From Branchinecta lynchi (lineage: Eukaryota > Arthropoda > Branchiopoda > Anostraca > Branchinectidae), in NCBI GenBank assembly GCA_023053575.1, contig JAKZAP010000018.1, positions 14,722,202 through 14,786,201 on the forward strand: a DNA stretch of 64,000 nucleotides, given 5' to 3'. Made by a program: the position numbers and the translations under genes. Shown here piece by piece: positions 12,339 to 23,580 of the stretch. The notes under the pieces are model-generated. The model saw only the letters and a program-made list of their open reading frames with translations, ran no database searches and had not been told where the DNA came from. Position 1 is the stretch's first letter; every line of letters starts with the position of its first letter.

Positions 12339-12499
12339 CGGTAAGCAGTATCAGCCTGGAAAGCCCTAAACAGCCTGGTTACACTCGGATCACATTTCCA
12401 AATCTGCGGCATTTTGATCCTAGTGTGACCGACCACTAAGAAATGTGTGCACTAAGTTGCAGACAAGAAATCTTCACATCTTTTGTTGCCAAACAAAAA
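12339..12499. other. Short unassigned stretch
   Basis: 12374-12435 contains a diverged ACACTCGGATCACATTTCC / TCCTAGTGTGACC pair, possibly a decayed Harbinger-like MITE related to 5284-5562. Confidence 0.3.
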
Positions 12500-12660
12500 G
12501 TCCCCCCCCCCCCCAATTCCCCCAACCGCGGTCTCATATATAGTTCGAATGCATGTTTTATATGTTCGTATCACCCATTAAGTTTCACTCGAATCAGACC
12601 ACTCGTTCGCAATTTATAGAAGTCAATTTCCATATTTCTCTTCTCTTGCTCCCCCAAAAA
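12500..12660. repeat. Family B-like fragment
   Basis: C run (about 12504-12514), then CCCATTAAGTTTCACTCGAA and CACTCGTTCGCAATTTATAG, resembling 25700-25760 in the larger family B region. Confidence 0.5.
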
Positions 12661-13134
12661 TGCTCGGGTCTAGGATTCAGGATTCAATAACTAATTAATT
12701 AATTAATTTTTAGTTTATTTTAGTGAAGGTTGATTAGAATATGATAGTAAATGTGTACTGGTTGCGTTTTTCAAGCACGTATGTGCTTTGTGTGTAACCG
12801 GTCGTCAAGCTGGAATGAATTTTTTTTAGTAAAGTTGTTGAATCCTGAAATCCAAAAATTAATTCAAAGTTTGCACCAGTTCGTCTTTTAAACGCTGAAC
12901 TTCATCCTTAGTCTATTCACGGAACACCAGTCCTGCAAGGAACAATGGACGAGTATTGATGTGATGCTGATTCACTGGCAAATTCTGGTCTTACGAAAGG
13001 ATTAGAAAACGATTTCCAATATTGCTGATGAAAGCTGAGTACTCAAAATACCCGAAGGCTCGAAACGACTCGAAACTCTCGACGATTTTTTTTTTTAATT
13101 ACTGTCCTGAATAATTGCTGTACAGAAGAAATCC
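12661..13134. other. Unassigned stretch
   Basis: Contains an (AATT)n tract near 12690-12710. Nothing else recognised. Confidence 0.4.
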
Positions 13135-13346
13135 CGAGGGGTTGCCCACTCTCAAAATCGGTGTACACCGGGTGGCGCGTGGTGGAAGGGTTGCGGATGG
13201 GTGGCGCGCCTGGCGGAAGGGTGGCGCGTGTGGCGGAAAATGGTTATTTTTTAGCAAGAGACGGATTGGTGGCGTGCGTGGCGCATGAGTGGCGCGCGCG
13301 GCGCAACATGGTGTACACCATGGGGCGGAGAGTGGGCAGCCCCTCG
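13135..13346. mobile_element. GC-rich hAT-like MITE with perfect 8-bp duplication
   Basis: Ends CGAGGGGTTGCCCACTCTC and GAGAGTGGGCAGCCCCTCG, with inner GGTGTACACC on both sides. Perfect duplication AGAAATCC at 13127-13134 and 13347-13354. The 212-bp interior is built of GTGGCGCG-type repeats, much richer in GC than the surroundings. The 125-codon ORF from 13161 crosses the element's right edge and is an artefact. Confidence 0.9.
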
Positions 13347-13354
13347 AGAAATCC

Positions 13355-14227
13355 TGTCTCTCAACTCTTACGGATGAAGAAAATTAGAACAGGAGTCATG
13401 ACTCTTGTCGGACGTCTTTATCCGGAAGACCAATACTCGAACCGGAACCCCTACACTCGTTACATCCATGCAACGTTCGTACGTTATTCCTATGCTGCTG
13501 TGCACGAGTATAGCATGGAGAGATTACACCTTACCTGACAAAAACAGATATTGCTACACCATCATCACAGGAGCATAACAACAAAAATAAATCACTCTGA
13601 GCCAGGGACGAGGTGAAAATATTAATTGGGCTATTCCTTAATCGTATAATTCCATTTTAGCAAAAGATTTTCCAAGGAAGTCTCAAATCCTACTGGTCGA
13701 TTATGACGTGTCATTAAAAAACAAACCAATAGGAAGCAGGATTCGTTTTTGTAGTGAAAATTTAAGGCCTTCAAGCTTTCATTTCTGATCAAACTTTTCT
13801 ATAAAGCTGTGATTATCGTTTCCAGCTATTTACAGGGTTAGAATAATTATAAAACATGGATAATTCGGTCTCAAAGTCGAAAGTCCTATACCTCACAATG
13901 ATAAATTACTCTTTTTCTACTCCTATCCGTTTTCGATGGGTAGGCTGAAATCTCTCTGTGGGGGGGGGGGTCTCAGCACACACGTATCAGAGCACACAGG
14001 AATCTTCGAACGCCGTGAAACTAGGCCCAACACGAACTGTCCGGCAGGACGATCGATTCGTGGCGGCACATTCAACCCACAACTGATCTCGAAACAAAAT
14101 GAACATCAAAGAGTGCTCGACAGAATTTCAGTTCCCAAGACGAAGTCATTAACAAGATTACCGAGCCCTGGGACATAACGAAGTTAAGGGAAACTCTGAA
14201 AGACTTCTGAAGAGGAAGAAGTCTGGA
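13355..14227. other. Unassigned stretch
   Basis: No gene or repeat recognised. A run of ten G lies at about 13961-13970. Confidence 0.4.

Positions 14228-14256
<29 letters not shown>
14228..14256 (+). repeat. Poly(C) tract, 29 bases
   Basis: Uninterrupted run of 29 C. The complementary strand is poly(G), which could form G-quadruplexes. Length in the assembly may be unreliable. Confidence 0.9.
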
Positions 14257-14258
<2 letters not shown>

Positions 14259-14460
14259 ATGATCTCCTTTCACTGGCAATTTTTTGCTAAACTTCGTTTA
14301 CCGAAAAACGGAAGAGGAGGCACAAAAACACTAAAACGGGACTACGAACAGCCTTAGCTTGTTTGTATATTCGCATTTCGGGACTTCCAAACCAAACGGA
14401 AGGACAAAAAGAGCTGAAGGTCATATCAGAAAAAGAAATCTGCTCTATCGCACCAGAATG

Positions 14461-15433
14461 AACACGACCAAAGGTTTCGATGGGATCCCAAAAATTCAAT
14501 ATCTGATCCAGACAACTGGGTCTTGTCTTAGCCAGATCCAGTCTTCGCTAGACTCCTTGAACATTTTTACAATTAAAATTCAGAAACAGATTAAGGCCAA
14601 ATAGCTAGTCTTCTGAGAAAACCAAGTTCAGATATGGATTCAGTATGTGTTTACCCCTATAAGTCATATCTGTTTTGACGAAAACTTCCTGCCACTTCTG
14701 CCAGTTTCCTGGTTTCGGCCGAACTCCAGAACTACTTGTCCTGCGAAAAAAGAAAGCTCAAAAACGAACTCAGGGTATCTTCTTTCCCCAATAATGAACA
14801 CCTAATCAACTTCAAATAAAAATTTAAATTATAACAAATTTTCCAGCCGGATTCCGGTCGAACTAAATTTCCGGGTAAAATATGATTGTCAAACACGGAT
14901 TCGGCATCTCTTCTTACCCTTAAGTCCGTTATCTAATCAACTAGAAATGAAACTGAAGCTTCTAACAATTTTCCGGTTTTGGCCGGATTCTGGGGGAACT
15001 ACATGTCCAGGTAGAAAATTTTTTCACACAAGTGTTCAGCATGTCTTCTTGCCCTAAATCGAACATCCAATCAACTCCAAATAAAACTTTTAATTTTAAC
15101 AAACTTTCCGGTCCTACTTGTCCGATGACAAAATGGTTTTCACCATCGTTTTCAACATGTCTTCTTACCCCGTAATCGACTATCAAATTAGCTGTTTCAA
15201 AATATTTTGTTTGCCCCTTGATCTGAACCCCCTCCCCCACCCCTAAATGTAGGGCTACAAAGCCCATCTACGAACTTGACTGGTCCGACAACCCAACGAA
15301 TCCTCACACCAAGTTTCATCAAAATATCTCATTCCCTTCGAGAGTTATCGCGCCTACAGACAGACAGACGGACGGACGGACAACTTTTGCGATGTCATAG
15401 GTATCCCTCCACTTACGTTTTGGGATCCCAAAA
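14461..15433 (+). mobile_element. Family A element, copy A4
   Basis: Starts AACACGACCAAAGGTTTCGA and ends TTTTGGGATCCCAAAA. About four core units, one of them truncated near 15110, then a short (ACGG)n tract at about 15357-15380. Confidence 0.9.
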
Positions 15434-16176
15434 AGAGCCATTATTGAAGTTTAACTGAAAAGGCAGCTTATTTTTACATCTGATATTTGAATACAATGGA
15501 ATATTTTGACCCATTTGTCAGCGTTCAGAGTGTGCGCTGCTTGCAGGACAACCCAAAATTCACACAGACGAGGAGAATTTGAATTCAGCAAAGGCCTGGA
15601 TTTCCAGGGTTAATGATGCTAATCTCGGAAAAGTTACATCTGTACAAAGTAGGAAATGATTTTATGATATTATTTTATTTTTTGGTAATGGCTTACAATT
15701 GTAGTTGGTAGATATTTCAAGCTTAGAGGGACAAGCACATAGAGGTGCTACAAAGAACAAAAAAAAAATCATTCGATTAAATCGATTATCTGTGGATAAC
15801 GGACAAACGAAGTAACGCATTTTTACTGGGTTTTCAGACCTATTTAAGTGAACAAGTGATGTGTAACTAGACTGTCGGATCTTAGCCCTACTCGGTTAAA
15901 CTTTAACATAACTAAGCGGAAGTGCAGCCATAGCCCAAAGTAAGAAATGATTTAACAAAATAATAAAATATACTGCTCGAACTGAAGAATGCCTTGAAAT
16001 CAAAGCCGTATCCAGGGGGGGGGGGGGGGGGGGGGTAGGGGGTTCCTTCAACTGGACACTGGGCCTTTCGCGACGCCGGGATACAAGGCCAGCCGAAGTA
16101 TTTTTTTTCCGAAAGTATTGCTAGCAGGAATGGCTTTAAACGCCAGCTCTCCTATTGAACTACAGGTTCGTCGCAG
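15434..16176. other. Unassigned stretch with poly(G)
   Basis: A 48-codon frame without ATG (15499-15645, plus) contains an internal acceptor-like CTGCTTGCAG. The phrase CAAAGTAGGAAATGATTT near 15648 recurs as CAAAGTAAGAAATGATTT near 15937, so part of this stretch may be a diverged duplication. A run of 21 G is at 16015-16035. Confidence 0.35.
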
Positions 16177-16563
16177 CAAGAACAAATAAGCACCAGAAGT
16201 TTCTCAGTTTCTCTATAATACGAGCATGCGGAGGCGAAAAGATTCCTTTTACCCTGCGCGATGGAAACGAGCGGAGAGTAGGAACTAAGACTACGTGGAA
16301 CATCACAATTCGTTGCCTCTTCGAACAGCTATATCACAGTAAACAATTTCGAAAGTAAAAGCCGATTGGTTGTCCACGCTTGTGACGTCAACATTTGACG
16401 CGCTGCAGAGCGTGTCAGCATGACTGTCCTCTGATATGCGCAGCGGCGAAGGGGGAAGTAGACGGGCATCAACACAAGCTCTAGCTCAGCTCAGTTTTGT
16501 ATGGGTATCCATACTCGCTGCATGGGACCAAAGACGGAAGTTTTACTGGCTTATTTGTTCTTG
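16177..16563. mobile_element. DNA transposon family D with 7-bp target duplication, copy D2
   Basis: 387 bp. Ends CAAGAACAAATAAG and CTTATTTGTTCTTG. Perfect 7-bp flanks GTCGCAG at 16170-16176 and 16564-16570. The right part (16450-16563) matches D1. No transposase. Confidence 0.85.
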
Positions 16564-16594
16564 GTCGCAGAGAGAAGCTACAGCATGTGCTTAC

Positions 16595-16701
16595 CTGATG
16601 TTACTGAGACCTGGGAGGTGTCTGAACTGCGGCGAGAATGGGTGGGGCATGTCGTGATACCGGCCAGTGTATTCAGAGACTTCACGTCTGACTCGATTAA
16701 C
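16595..16701 (-). CDS. Predicted internal coding exon (candidate shared 3' partner of three upstream exons)
   Basis: Read on the minus strand, a strong acceptor (CTATTTGGTTTTCAG) precedes base 16701 and a good donor (ATCAG|GTAAGC) follows base 16595. That leaves a 107-nt exon. Two frames are open. With one leading base (phase 2 entry) the peptide begins LIESDVKSLNTLAG and contains SRRSSDTSQ; this frame exits in phase 1. With phase 0 entry it reads VNRVRREVSEYTG... and exits in phase 2. I prefer the first because the exon at 39550-39852 ends in phase 2 and the junction KLEEANR|LIESDVKSL is in frame. The exon begins only 32 bases past transposon D2. Function is unknown, and the phase agreement could be chance. 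Confidence 0.42.
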
Positions 16702-17483
16702 CTGAAAACCAAATAGCAAAATGACCTAAGGATCACGCAAGCTCAAATTCGCTCGACAAAAGGGAAGAAAGGAGAAAAGTAGGAGTCCGACAATTCCAAA
16801 TCCTGGGGAGCTTTTCAGCTCAGGTTCTCATTCAGTTACATCAGTTTCTCACATTTCATATTGACATTCTTACATTTCATACGCAATAAATATCTGTCTA
16901 TCTATTCTGTCTGACGTGCGCTCTGATTGTGGTTTATAGAAAAGCCAATTTTCTGAGAAAATTAAATGCAAAAAAAAAAGGATCAGATATTTTGTTTTGA
17001 AGTCTGTCTGTATCTGTTTGTACTGTATTTGTACTATGTTAGTATTTGTGTAACGATGGCAACAAGCTAAAAGGTGGTGCTCCAAATGAAATATTAAAAT
17101 AACAAGCACTTTCTTTTGCTCTAGGTACTGGTGGAATATTTTTCGTACTTCTAGTATTAATAAAGCACAGGAAATCGACTGGAAAAAAATATTCAAGTTT
17201 CCACAGAAACGTGCTTCCTGCCAAGTCGTGCGACAGATCTTACATCACTCAACGCCATGACGTCACAAAAAGCTCCCAGTGCCACACAAAACAGCATCGC
17301 GGGAAAGCTTACAAATTAGGTACTCCGGGAAACCTAAGAATTTCAAACTTCCTAAACATTGAGGAAATGCCACGTGATTACTTTTACATGTTCACATGTG
17401 TTTACCATGAACACTTCTTCCCCTTTCGTGCCGCGCCTGTAATGGCAGAGAACCCTAGAGCACTCCATTCATCTAGAGTATAA
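16702..17483. other. Unassigned stretch
   Basis: A GTG-started frame at 17211-17483 (90 codons) ends in the target site of the next MITE. No domain or clear splice evidence. Confidence 0.3.
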
Positions 17484-17811
17484 TAGTGCTGGGCGATATT
17501 TGAATTTTCGATACATAGATATTTTTACTTTCGATAATCTATATATCGATATTTCGGTACCATGTTCGGCTATAGTATATGTCTCGTTTCGCAAAATTTA
17601 AGTACGAAAATTATCCTAAAAAAGCATGTGCATCATCTCTAACTTCGAATAAATAAAAATGACTTAAGAAAAAGACATCGCTCCAATTTCGGATGTGTAA
17701 GTGGTAGATTATTCACAATAACAGGAAATGTACAATTATCGTTTTCGATATCGATATTTAACATTTCATCCGATATCTCGATATATCTTTATCGAATATC
17801 GCCAAACATTA
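17484..17811. mobile_element. hAT-like MITE (family G), copy 2
   Basis: Ends TAGTGCTGGGCGATAT and ATATCGCCAAACATTA. Flanks are GAGTATAA (17476-17483) and GAGCATAA (17812-17819), an 8-bp duplication with one mismatch. Interior rich in TATCGATA. Confidence 0.85.
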
Positions 17812-17924
17812 GAGCATAAGAACAGAAGAGGTGGGGAGTAGGGGATGTTATAGAGCTCCTGGCAATGACGTAAAATAAGGATGTATAAGCTAATGATCAG
17901 GACATCTCGGCTTTCCTTTTCACT

Positions 17925-18016
17925 TCATGTGTATGTTTATGTGTTTTATTTACTTTCTTCATTTACTCCGCTTTCTGAAATTGGCGGGTTATAAATAAAT
18001 TACTTACTTACTTACT
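17925..18016 (+). mobile_element. SINE/LINE-like 3' tail with (TTAC)n (family H), copy 1
   Basis: TTTACTCCGCTTTCTG...GGCGGGTTATAAATAAATTAC followed by TTAC repeats. The same end occurs twice at 52400-52982. The simple-repeat tail suggests a retroposed element; body not identified. Confidence 0.6.
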
Positions 18017-18399
18017 TCAGAGACCGTACCATTACTCAGGGAGCACATTGCAGATCTTCTACTCATCAACTTGCGTATATCCGTGACACATATATTACTG
18101 TCACCCTTGAATTATTTCCCACTCTATCACAGACCCCACACGATGGATCATCAACACTAAAATAGGTGTCCACCCTTAGGGCCACGAGGTACAAAAATCG
18201 TTCCAACACGGTTCCTGCAGCTAATCAAACGATTATCAAAATAAGACTATAGGTTCAATCAAATATTCAAATTTACAAGAACTTCAGTCCGAGTCTAAGA
18301 TTCCCGTTTAACAATAAACTAAATACAAGTGCTTTCTCCAGATATTCTCCAGGCAATGTTAGGTCAACGGCTCGGATTTCTCTATCACTAATGATATTA
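18017..18399. other. Unassigned stretch
   Basis: Nothing recognised. Confidence 0.4.
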
Positions 18400-18406
18400 G
18401 TAATAC

Positions 18407-19867
18407 CAAGAACAAATAACGAGTAAGAACAATGGTCTCTCATCCATCCACCGACTAAAAATGTTCCGACAACAATTACTTGAAGACATTTACGAAGAAA
18501 ACAACGTAGCCACTAGCGAGGCGGATGTTCTGGCCTGTTCACACGGGAAAGAAACAGCGTTGATTTTGTTTGAGTAGACGCTGGCGTCTGATTAGTGAAT
18601 ATTAGTGATGCGAAAAACAAAAAGCGAACTTGACGATGGTCATTCATAATCGCTTTTGTTACACCATGACCATACGTATGAAGAAGATTGAAATCCCTTG
18701 TGACATTCCTTTTTATGTCTCTCGGGAGAACCATACAATGCAAACCGGGATTTGAAGCACACTCACGGAAGTCATGACCCACTGAGTTTCAACATCTGTA
18801 GTATTAACTTTGTCAGACGAGTGTAAACTAAGAGTAACGTAATTAAGGCTTTCGAGGATTGCTGAAATTACCGAAATGGTAGAATAGCATGGAATAGTCA
18901 AAATAATACCAGTAGGTGAGTGTATATTTTGTGTTTTTTCTTCTTTTTTTCCGAAATGTATAATTGTATACATTTCGATTTAGTGAGTTAGATTTCGATT
19001 CAGTAGTTAATCGAAAGACGAAAGTTCACCTCAACTTGGTCTATCTTGTTTGTCTTTTAGTTCACTACTTACAAATAATTCGATGTCAACGGTGTATTTT
19101 CCCATTAAAGAAATTCTTTTGTTTTCGTACTGAGGCCTTGCCACATGGGTTCTAGTTTGTCTAGGACCCACATAGAAGTCCTAGTTTTTTTTTTTAATTC
19201 AATTCAAAACTGTTTCTGGTTAGTTTGTCAGAGTAGAAGCCTATTCCATCTGCGTAATATTTGTTCATTTCCACTTAGCCTATTAAACCTGAAACACGGC
19301 CTTTTTTTAAAAAGAATCTGCCTGTTTTCATCTGATATTCTCATATGAGAGCAAATACCTGGAATTAAATTTATCTCTTCTTGTTCTGGATATTGACACC
19401 ACTTAATTGAATTAACCCCGAAAAGATACATTTTACGTTACCATATATCTTACGTTACCTGTATACGGCCTTTGGGTTCTTCAATAAGATATATATACAG
19501 TTTGTCGTACTTTTAACTGAATTTGACGCATTTGTAAAATCTGCTTTGCATCAAATTGCAGTTTCTGTATATTTTGATATTCTTATGAATTTTCTTGTCA
19601 ACCCCCGAAAGCTTGTCTGAATCAATGAGCCGGCAACTGATGTTTCAGCGCCCGCCCAGCCCAGTGTGAACAGGCTTATCACTGCTGCCTCCATTCGATT
19701 TTTCTTCCTCAGTGGTTTACTGCGTTACACCTTCTCTGTAGAGGTAACGACTTTTGATGTCCCGGGTAAGATCCACCTCCGCTCGTTTGCGTCGGGAGTC
19801 GACTCGTCTCAGCTTGGTTGTGTGACAGATATAGGGAGACAGCAGTTCTTGCTCTTATTTGTTCTTG
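18407..19867. mobile_element. DNA transposon family D with 7-bp target duplication, copy D3
   Basis: 1461 bp. Ends CAAGAACAAATAAC and CTTATTTGTTCTTG. Perfect 7-bp flanks GTAATAC at 18400-18406 and 19868-19874. The interior has only short AT-rich ORFs and no recognisable transposase. It may be a longer deletion derivative or may hold another insertion. Confidence 0.8.
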
Positions 19868-20023
19868 GTAATACTGACTACCTTATAACTTCCACACTTA
19901 CGCTGTTCCCATTCACAAATACAAGAGTATGATGGACGGGGGGGGGGCATTATATTAAAATATACCTAGGCCAAATCCCTGTTCCGAAACAATGGGTAGG
20001 AAAAGGGACGTGACTAGACTAAC

Positions 20024-20226
20024 CGAATAATATCCTTCAAATCCTCCGGTTCTTTCTCCTTTCGATCTTCTTCTTCGGAAATATCCTTTCCATTTCCAAA
20101 AATGTCGTCTTTTATGTCTGTTATAAAACTGCTGAATCTTTTTGACAATCTTTTTATCCGTCCATTTTCGCCGGCATTTCGACCTGAGGGGTTTCGCAGT
20201 CTCACTTCCGACTGCACTTCCGCCAT
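20024..20226 (-). CDS. Candidate first coding exon, charged N-terminus
   Basis: The minus-strand ATG at 20226 has a good context (GTAGCCATGG). The 67 codons read MAEVQSEVRLRNPSG..., a basic stretch RIKRLSKRFSSF at about residues 23-34, then an acidic/charged segment ISEEEDRKEKEPEDLKDII. A possible donor CG|GTTAGT follows base 20024; without splicing the frame stops three codons later. It ends in phase 2, like the exons at 39550 and 37790, and could splice to 16595-16701 about 3.3 kb downstream (...KDIIR|LIESDVK...). Composition is unlike the AT-rich chance ORFs nearby. No homology recognised. It could also be a stand-alone chance ORF. Confidence 0.38.
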
Positions 20227-20919
20227 GGCTACGCTGAACTCACTTAACTGTTTATGTTTGTAGACACCTGACCAGCGTTTATATCTCCTTGGCGATTATT
20301 AGAAGTTGGAGATCAAGATTCATTGAGTTTTCCGGTTTACTAGCTGCCTCCTTTAGCGATATGTTAACTTCTTTGTACTTTCTATTATACAACTCAGGGA
20401 AGTATTTTCGCCGGGAATGCGACCCTTTACTCGACAACTTCTACACCATTGTTTCTTTCATCATAGAAACGTTCAATGAGAGGAACCCAAGACGTTATGT
20501 ATGACGCCAATTCCGTCTTCGCTCTAAGTTCAGCTCGATTCCAGCGTCTACGATCTCATTGTTGGTTTTGAGATGTTTTCAACAACGATTCTAAACTGAC
20601 TTGATCTCATCTAGAAAAATTAAATGTTCTGAAAAGACCAACGTTTGTATATGAAGATCGTTAACACAACATAAAACAGCGCCACTTTTACCGACTCGTA
20701 GAGGCTTCTCAAGACCTAACCGACTACATGCACCTTCACTACAATTTCTGGACTTTCCCGTCTTTACTCTTCACAAATGTAAAGCAAAACCGAATCATCT
20801 TCAAGGAGCCTCACCCCCCCCCCCCCCCACCTTGCTGTAACATCCGATACATCAAGACCTCTACCAATTTAATACAGCCTGGGAACCCTTGCACACCTTC
20901 TTTCCCAGCTCACCGAGCT
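20227..20919. other. Unassigned stretch
   Basis: May hold the promoter of the minus-strand exon above. An ATG-less plus-strand frame of 89 codons (20238-20504) is hydrophobic and unsupported. A C run occurs at about 20814-20828. Confidence 0.3.
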
Positions 20920-20923
20920 TTAA

Positions 20924-21363
20924 AGGACACCTGAACAATGAAACCATACTTGAACACACCATGAAGAATGCATTTACGGACATGGCCACTGAGAGCATTC
21001 TTCTCCTGAGCGTGACATTTTCAAAATAGGGATGTTCGTTTCTGGAGGTTTGCACATGCAGACTCCAAGACAAAAAGCGCAGTTCATTCAAATCTTGTAC
21101 AGCGCTGGCCAGATCGTATTGGAATTTCTTCTAGATATACATTTGGGCTTAACTGTTTAAAAAATATTCCAGAAGAAGGGTTGATTGGAGACATTTGTTC
21201 ATTTCCAAAATTGTTCGGTACTGAAATAAGGACAGATGCAAAATGGAGCAAAAAACATAGCTTGGAAACACTATTTCGTATTTGAATTGGGTTTTCTGCA
21301 GGCAATGTTAACGGAAGTCATACAGATAGGGATGATACTTGGTACTCTTCATTCAGGTGTCCT
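20924..21363. mobile_element. piggyBac-like MITE flanked by TTAA
   Basis: Inverted ends AGGACACCTGAA and TTCAGGTGTCCT, each bordered by TTAA (20920-20923 and 21364-21367). A TTAA target is the hallmark of piggyBac, though Kolobok also uses it. 440 bp, no transposase. Similar solo ends occur near 1518 and 55040. Confidence 0.75.
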
Positions 21364-21367
21364 TTAA

Positions 21368-22419
21368 GCCGAACTTTCATCTTCTTGTATCTCACTCCAG
21401 AATTGTTTTCGGAGTCCCAGAAGCCTCTTCTGGCTGTTCTCTCTGGGCCGCACATGCCGCCATTTTGCTGAATTGAGGGGAGTTCGTGTTTTGTGGGTTA
21501 GACCCAATGTGTCATAGTGTCATAGTTGGCCATTGGCCATTATTTGGTCTAAAAGAGTCAGTGGCAAGTCGTAACAACTTATAATAAATAAATAAACAAG
21601 CCGTTTTCCCACTTCCTACATTACCTTAGTAAGCACAATCTAATAATCCATCAAGACCTCCCCCCTTGCAAACAACAACGACTTACTCTCATCGCAATCT
21701 ACAAAACAAAAGAATCCTAGCAAAAACTGATTCTGGACTTCATCCCCAAACTTTCAGAAGGTTTATCTTTCTTAGCCACCGTAGCCCCCGTTCCCCGAGC
21801 CTAGCTTCGAAACAAAGCCCAAGAACTTTGACAACAAGACCCCGAAACTTTCCTTTTAACGCCTAAAGATAAAAGTTTCAGCGGGGAAAGTTTAGGTCTC
21901 CTCAGGAAAAAGCCCACAATGGCAACCGTCCTGTCATGACCTCGCATTCGGGAAACCTCACAAAACAGAGTAAGACTATGCAAATGAAGAAGGATAGGAG
22001 CTTCGTTAGGATACATGTCGGTGGGAACGAAGAGGTGAAGGGGGTACTGGATTAACTACAAACACATCGCTCAATGTGATAGGACAAAAGGATTGAGGGG
22101 GATACATCGATAATTCTGTATGTCTTTCGTTCGGATAACCTACATCTTGGAAGGAACATTAGGAGGTGAAATGACGAAACGGGTGTTGTATTAACTCCGA
22201 ACACAGTAATAGACAGGAGAGTCGAAACATACAAAAATAACGATTTTTATAGGCTTTTCCTTCTGATCTATGTGTTTTTTGTACTTTACAATGCAAAAAG
22301 CATAAACTGTGGGGTAAGAACAAAAAATTAAACATTACCGATAAAGAAAAAAAAAAAAAATTTAGACAAGACTTAATGGTCTTAATCGGAATCCAGAAAG
22401 CTTTCTAGGTAATTTCTCA
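21368..22419. other. Unassigned stretch
   Basis: 21540-21600 ends in (ATAA)n, possibly a retroposon tail. A weak direct repeat (GGAACGAAGAGGTGAAG / GGAACATTAGGAGGTGAAA) lies at 22026 and 22152. Otherwise nothing. Confidence 0.3.
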
Positions 22420-22650
22420 AGCGTCAACAACATCTGGAGTTCGCAAAAACAGTGAAGGACGTGAGCGTCTTTGTTTAAAAGAGGAATCTGCAGAAGCAAT
22501 TCAGTATTTAGAGATTTACTACCGATTTATTCCAAGATTTCTTGGAAGATGTAACCGTTAGATTTATTGACCTTTCGGCCATAAATGAAACTAACGATCA
22601 AAGAAGAGTTGGTTCGGAACCTTATCTCCGGAAGGAGAGTTGTCTCTTGA
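22420..22650 (+). pseudogene. Possible decayed Ty3/gypsy pol remnant
   Basis: In shifting plus-strand frames, short strings resemble the region at the end of gypsy reverse transcriptase: VKDVSVF, then YYRFIPRFLGR, close to the familiar 'YYRRFIPNF' block. Frameshifts and stops are present. Conserved YxDD is not seen. A weak call from short similarity only; it could be chance. Confidence 0.2.
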
Positions 22651-23040
22651 AAAACCATAATAACCTAGAAGAGCACATCGCTTTTATGAGATAGGAGATA
22701 AGGGTCGAAGGGATATGGTGCTAAAATTAATCACGAAGAGCCTAGTTAATTAGTATTTAGAGATGTACAACATCCGATGCAGACTGTTAATAATCATACT
22801 AAACGCTTAAATGATAAATAATTTAGAAAGGAACCTAGAACACTAATCATATCAAGAACCTCATTCTGAAAATCTCGACAGCCGCTCCCGACCCACAAAA
22901 ACGCACCGCTTGTCACTCTCTTTTCATCCTTTAAACTTCCAGACAACACCGTGACACCGAACCGGATGGAAGCAACTAAACTGGAAGCCAATAAATGTCA
23001 CTGAATTTCCTCACTCCAATAGCGAAAGCCGATGAATACG

Positions 23041-23353
23041 ACACCGAACTAAAGAGTTTTCTAGTGAACCAGTTCCAAACATTCCAACTGACTAATGCCA
23101 GGTTGGTTACCCATAGAGCTTTACAGTAGGCTACCTGAATAGACAGAGGAACAAAAGCAACAATGTTATGTCACTTTCTTTATCCAAGAGCGAGAGCCAC
23201 CTAACTCTCGCTCTTGGACCTCGCTCTTGGACCACCTAAAAGAACACCTAACTATTCTTGTGAAGCAGTTTCAAGTATTCCAAATTGCAAATGCCAGATT
23301 ACCCACATAGGTTTATAATATCCTAGTAGATAGAGGAGCAGCAACATTGTCCC
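23041..23353 (+). repeat. Diverged tandem duplication (about 190 bp) with an inverted repeat between
   Basis: 23050-23175 (CCAGTTCCAAACATTCCAAC...GACAGAGGAAC) is repeated in diverged form at 23245-23353 (GCAGTTTCAAGTATTCCAAA...GATAGAGGAGC). Both copies can be read as IDRGTKAT / VDRGAAT, faintly like a retropepsin D-[ST]-G loop but with Arg instead of Ser/Thr. That reading is speculative. Between the copies, TCCAAGAGCGAGAG (23183) pairs with CTCTCGCTCTTGGA (23205). Confidence 0.5.
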
Positions 23354-23580
23354 GAGCGGAATGAGTCGCGACTGGCGCGGCTTCTATTCGGCAATCAGAA
23401 AATGATACTTAAGCTAGTTCCCTATTTTTTTTTTTTTTTCAACATTCACAAATAAATAAATAAACTAACTAAAATAAATAAAAACACTTTCGCGCTGGAG
23501 AAAAAACCTATGAGGGTTTGCATTCGCGCGAAAGTCCGCATAACTACTTACCTATAAAAGGAAAAAAAGAAAAAAGAAAT

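Noticed and set aside
13161..13538. 125-codon ORF with GGRVARVAEN-type repeats
   Set aside because: It crosses the boundary of a MITE with a perfect target duplication, so most of it is transposon.
16436..16716. Plus-strand ORFs of 71-73 codons
   Set aside because: They overlap transposon D2 and lie antisense to the better-supported minus-strand exon.
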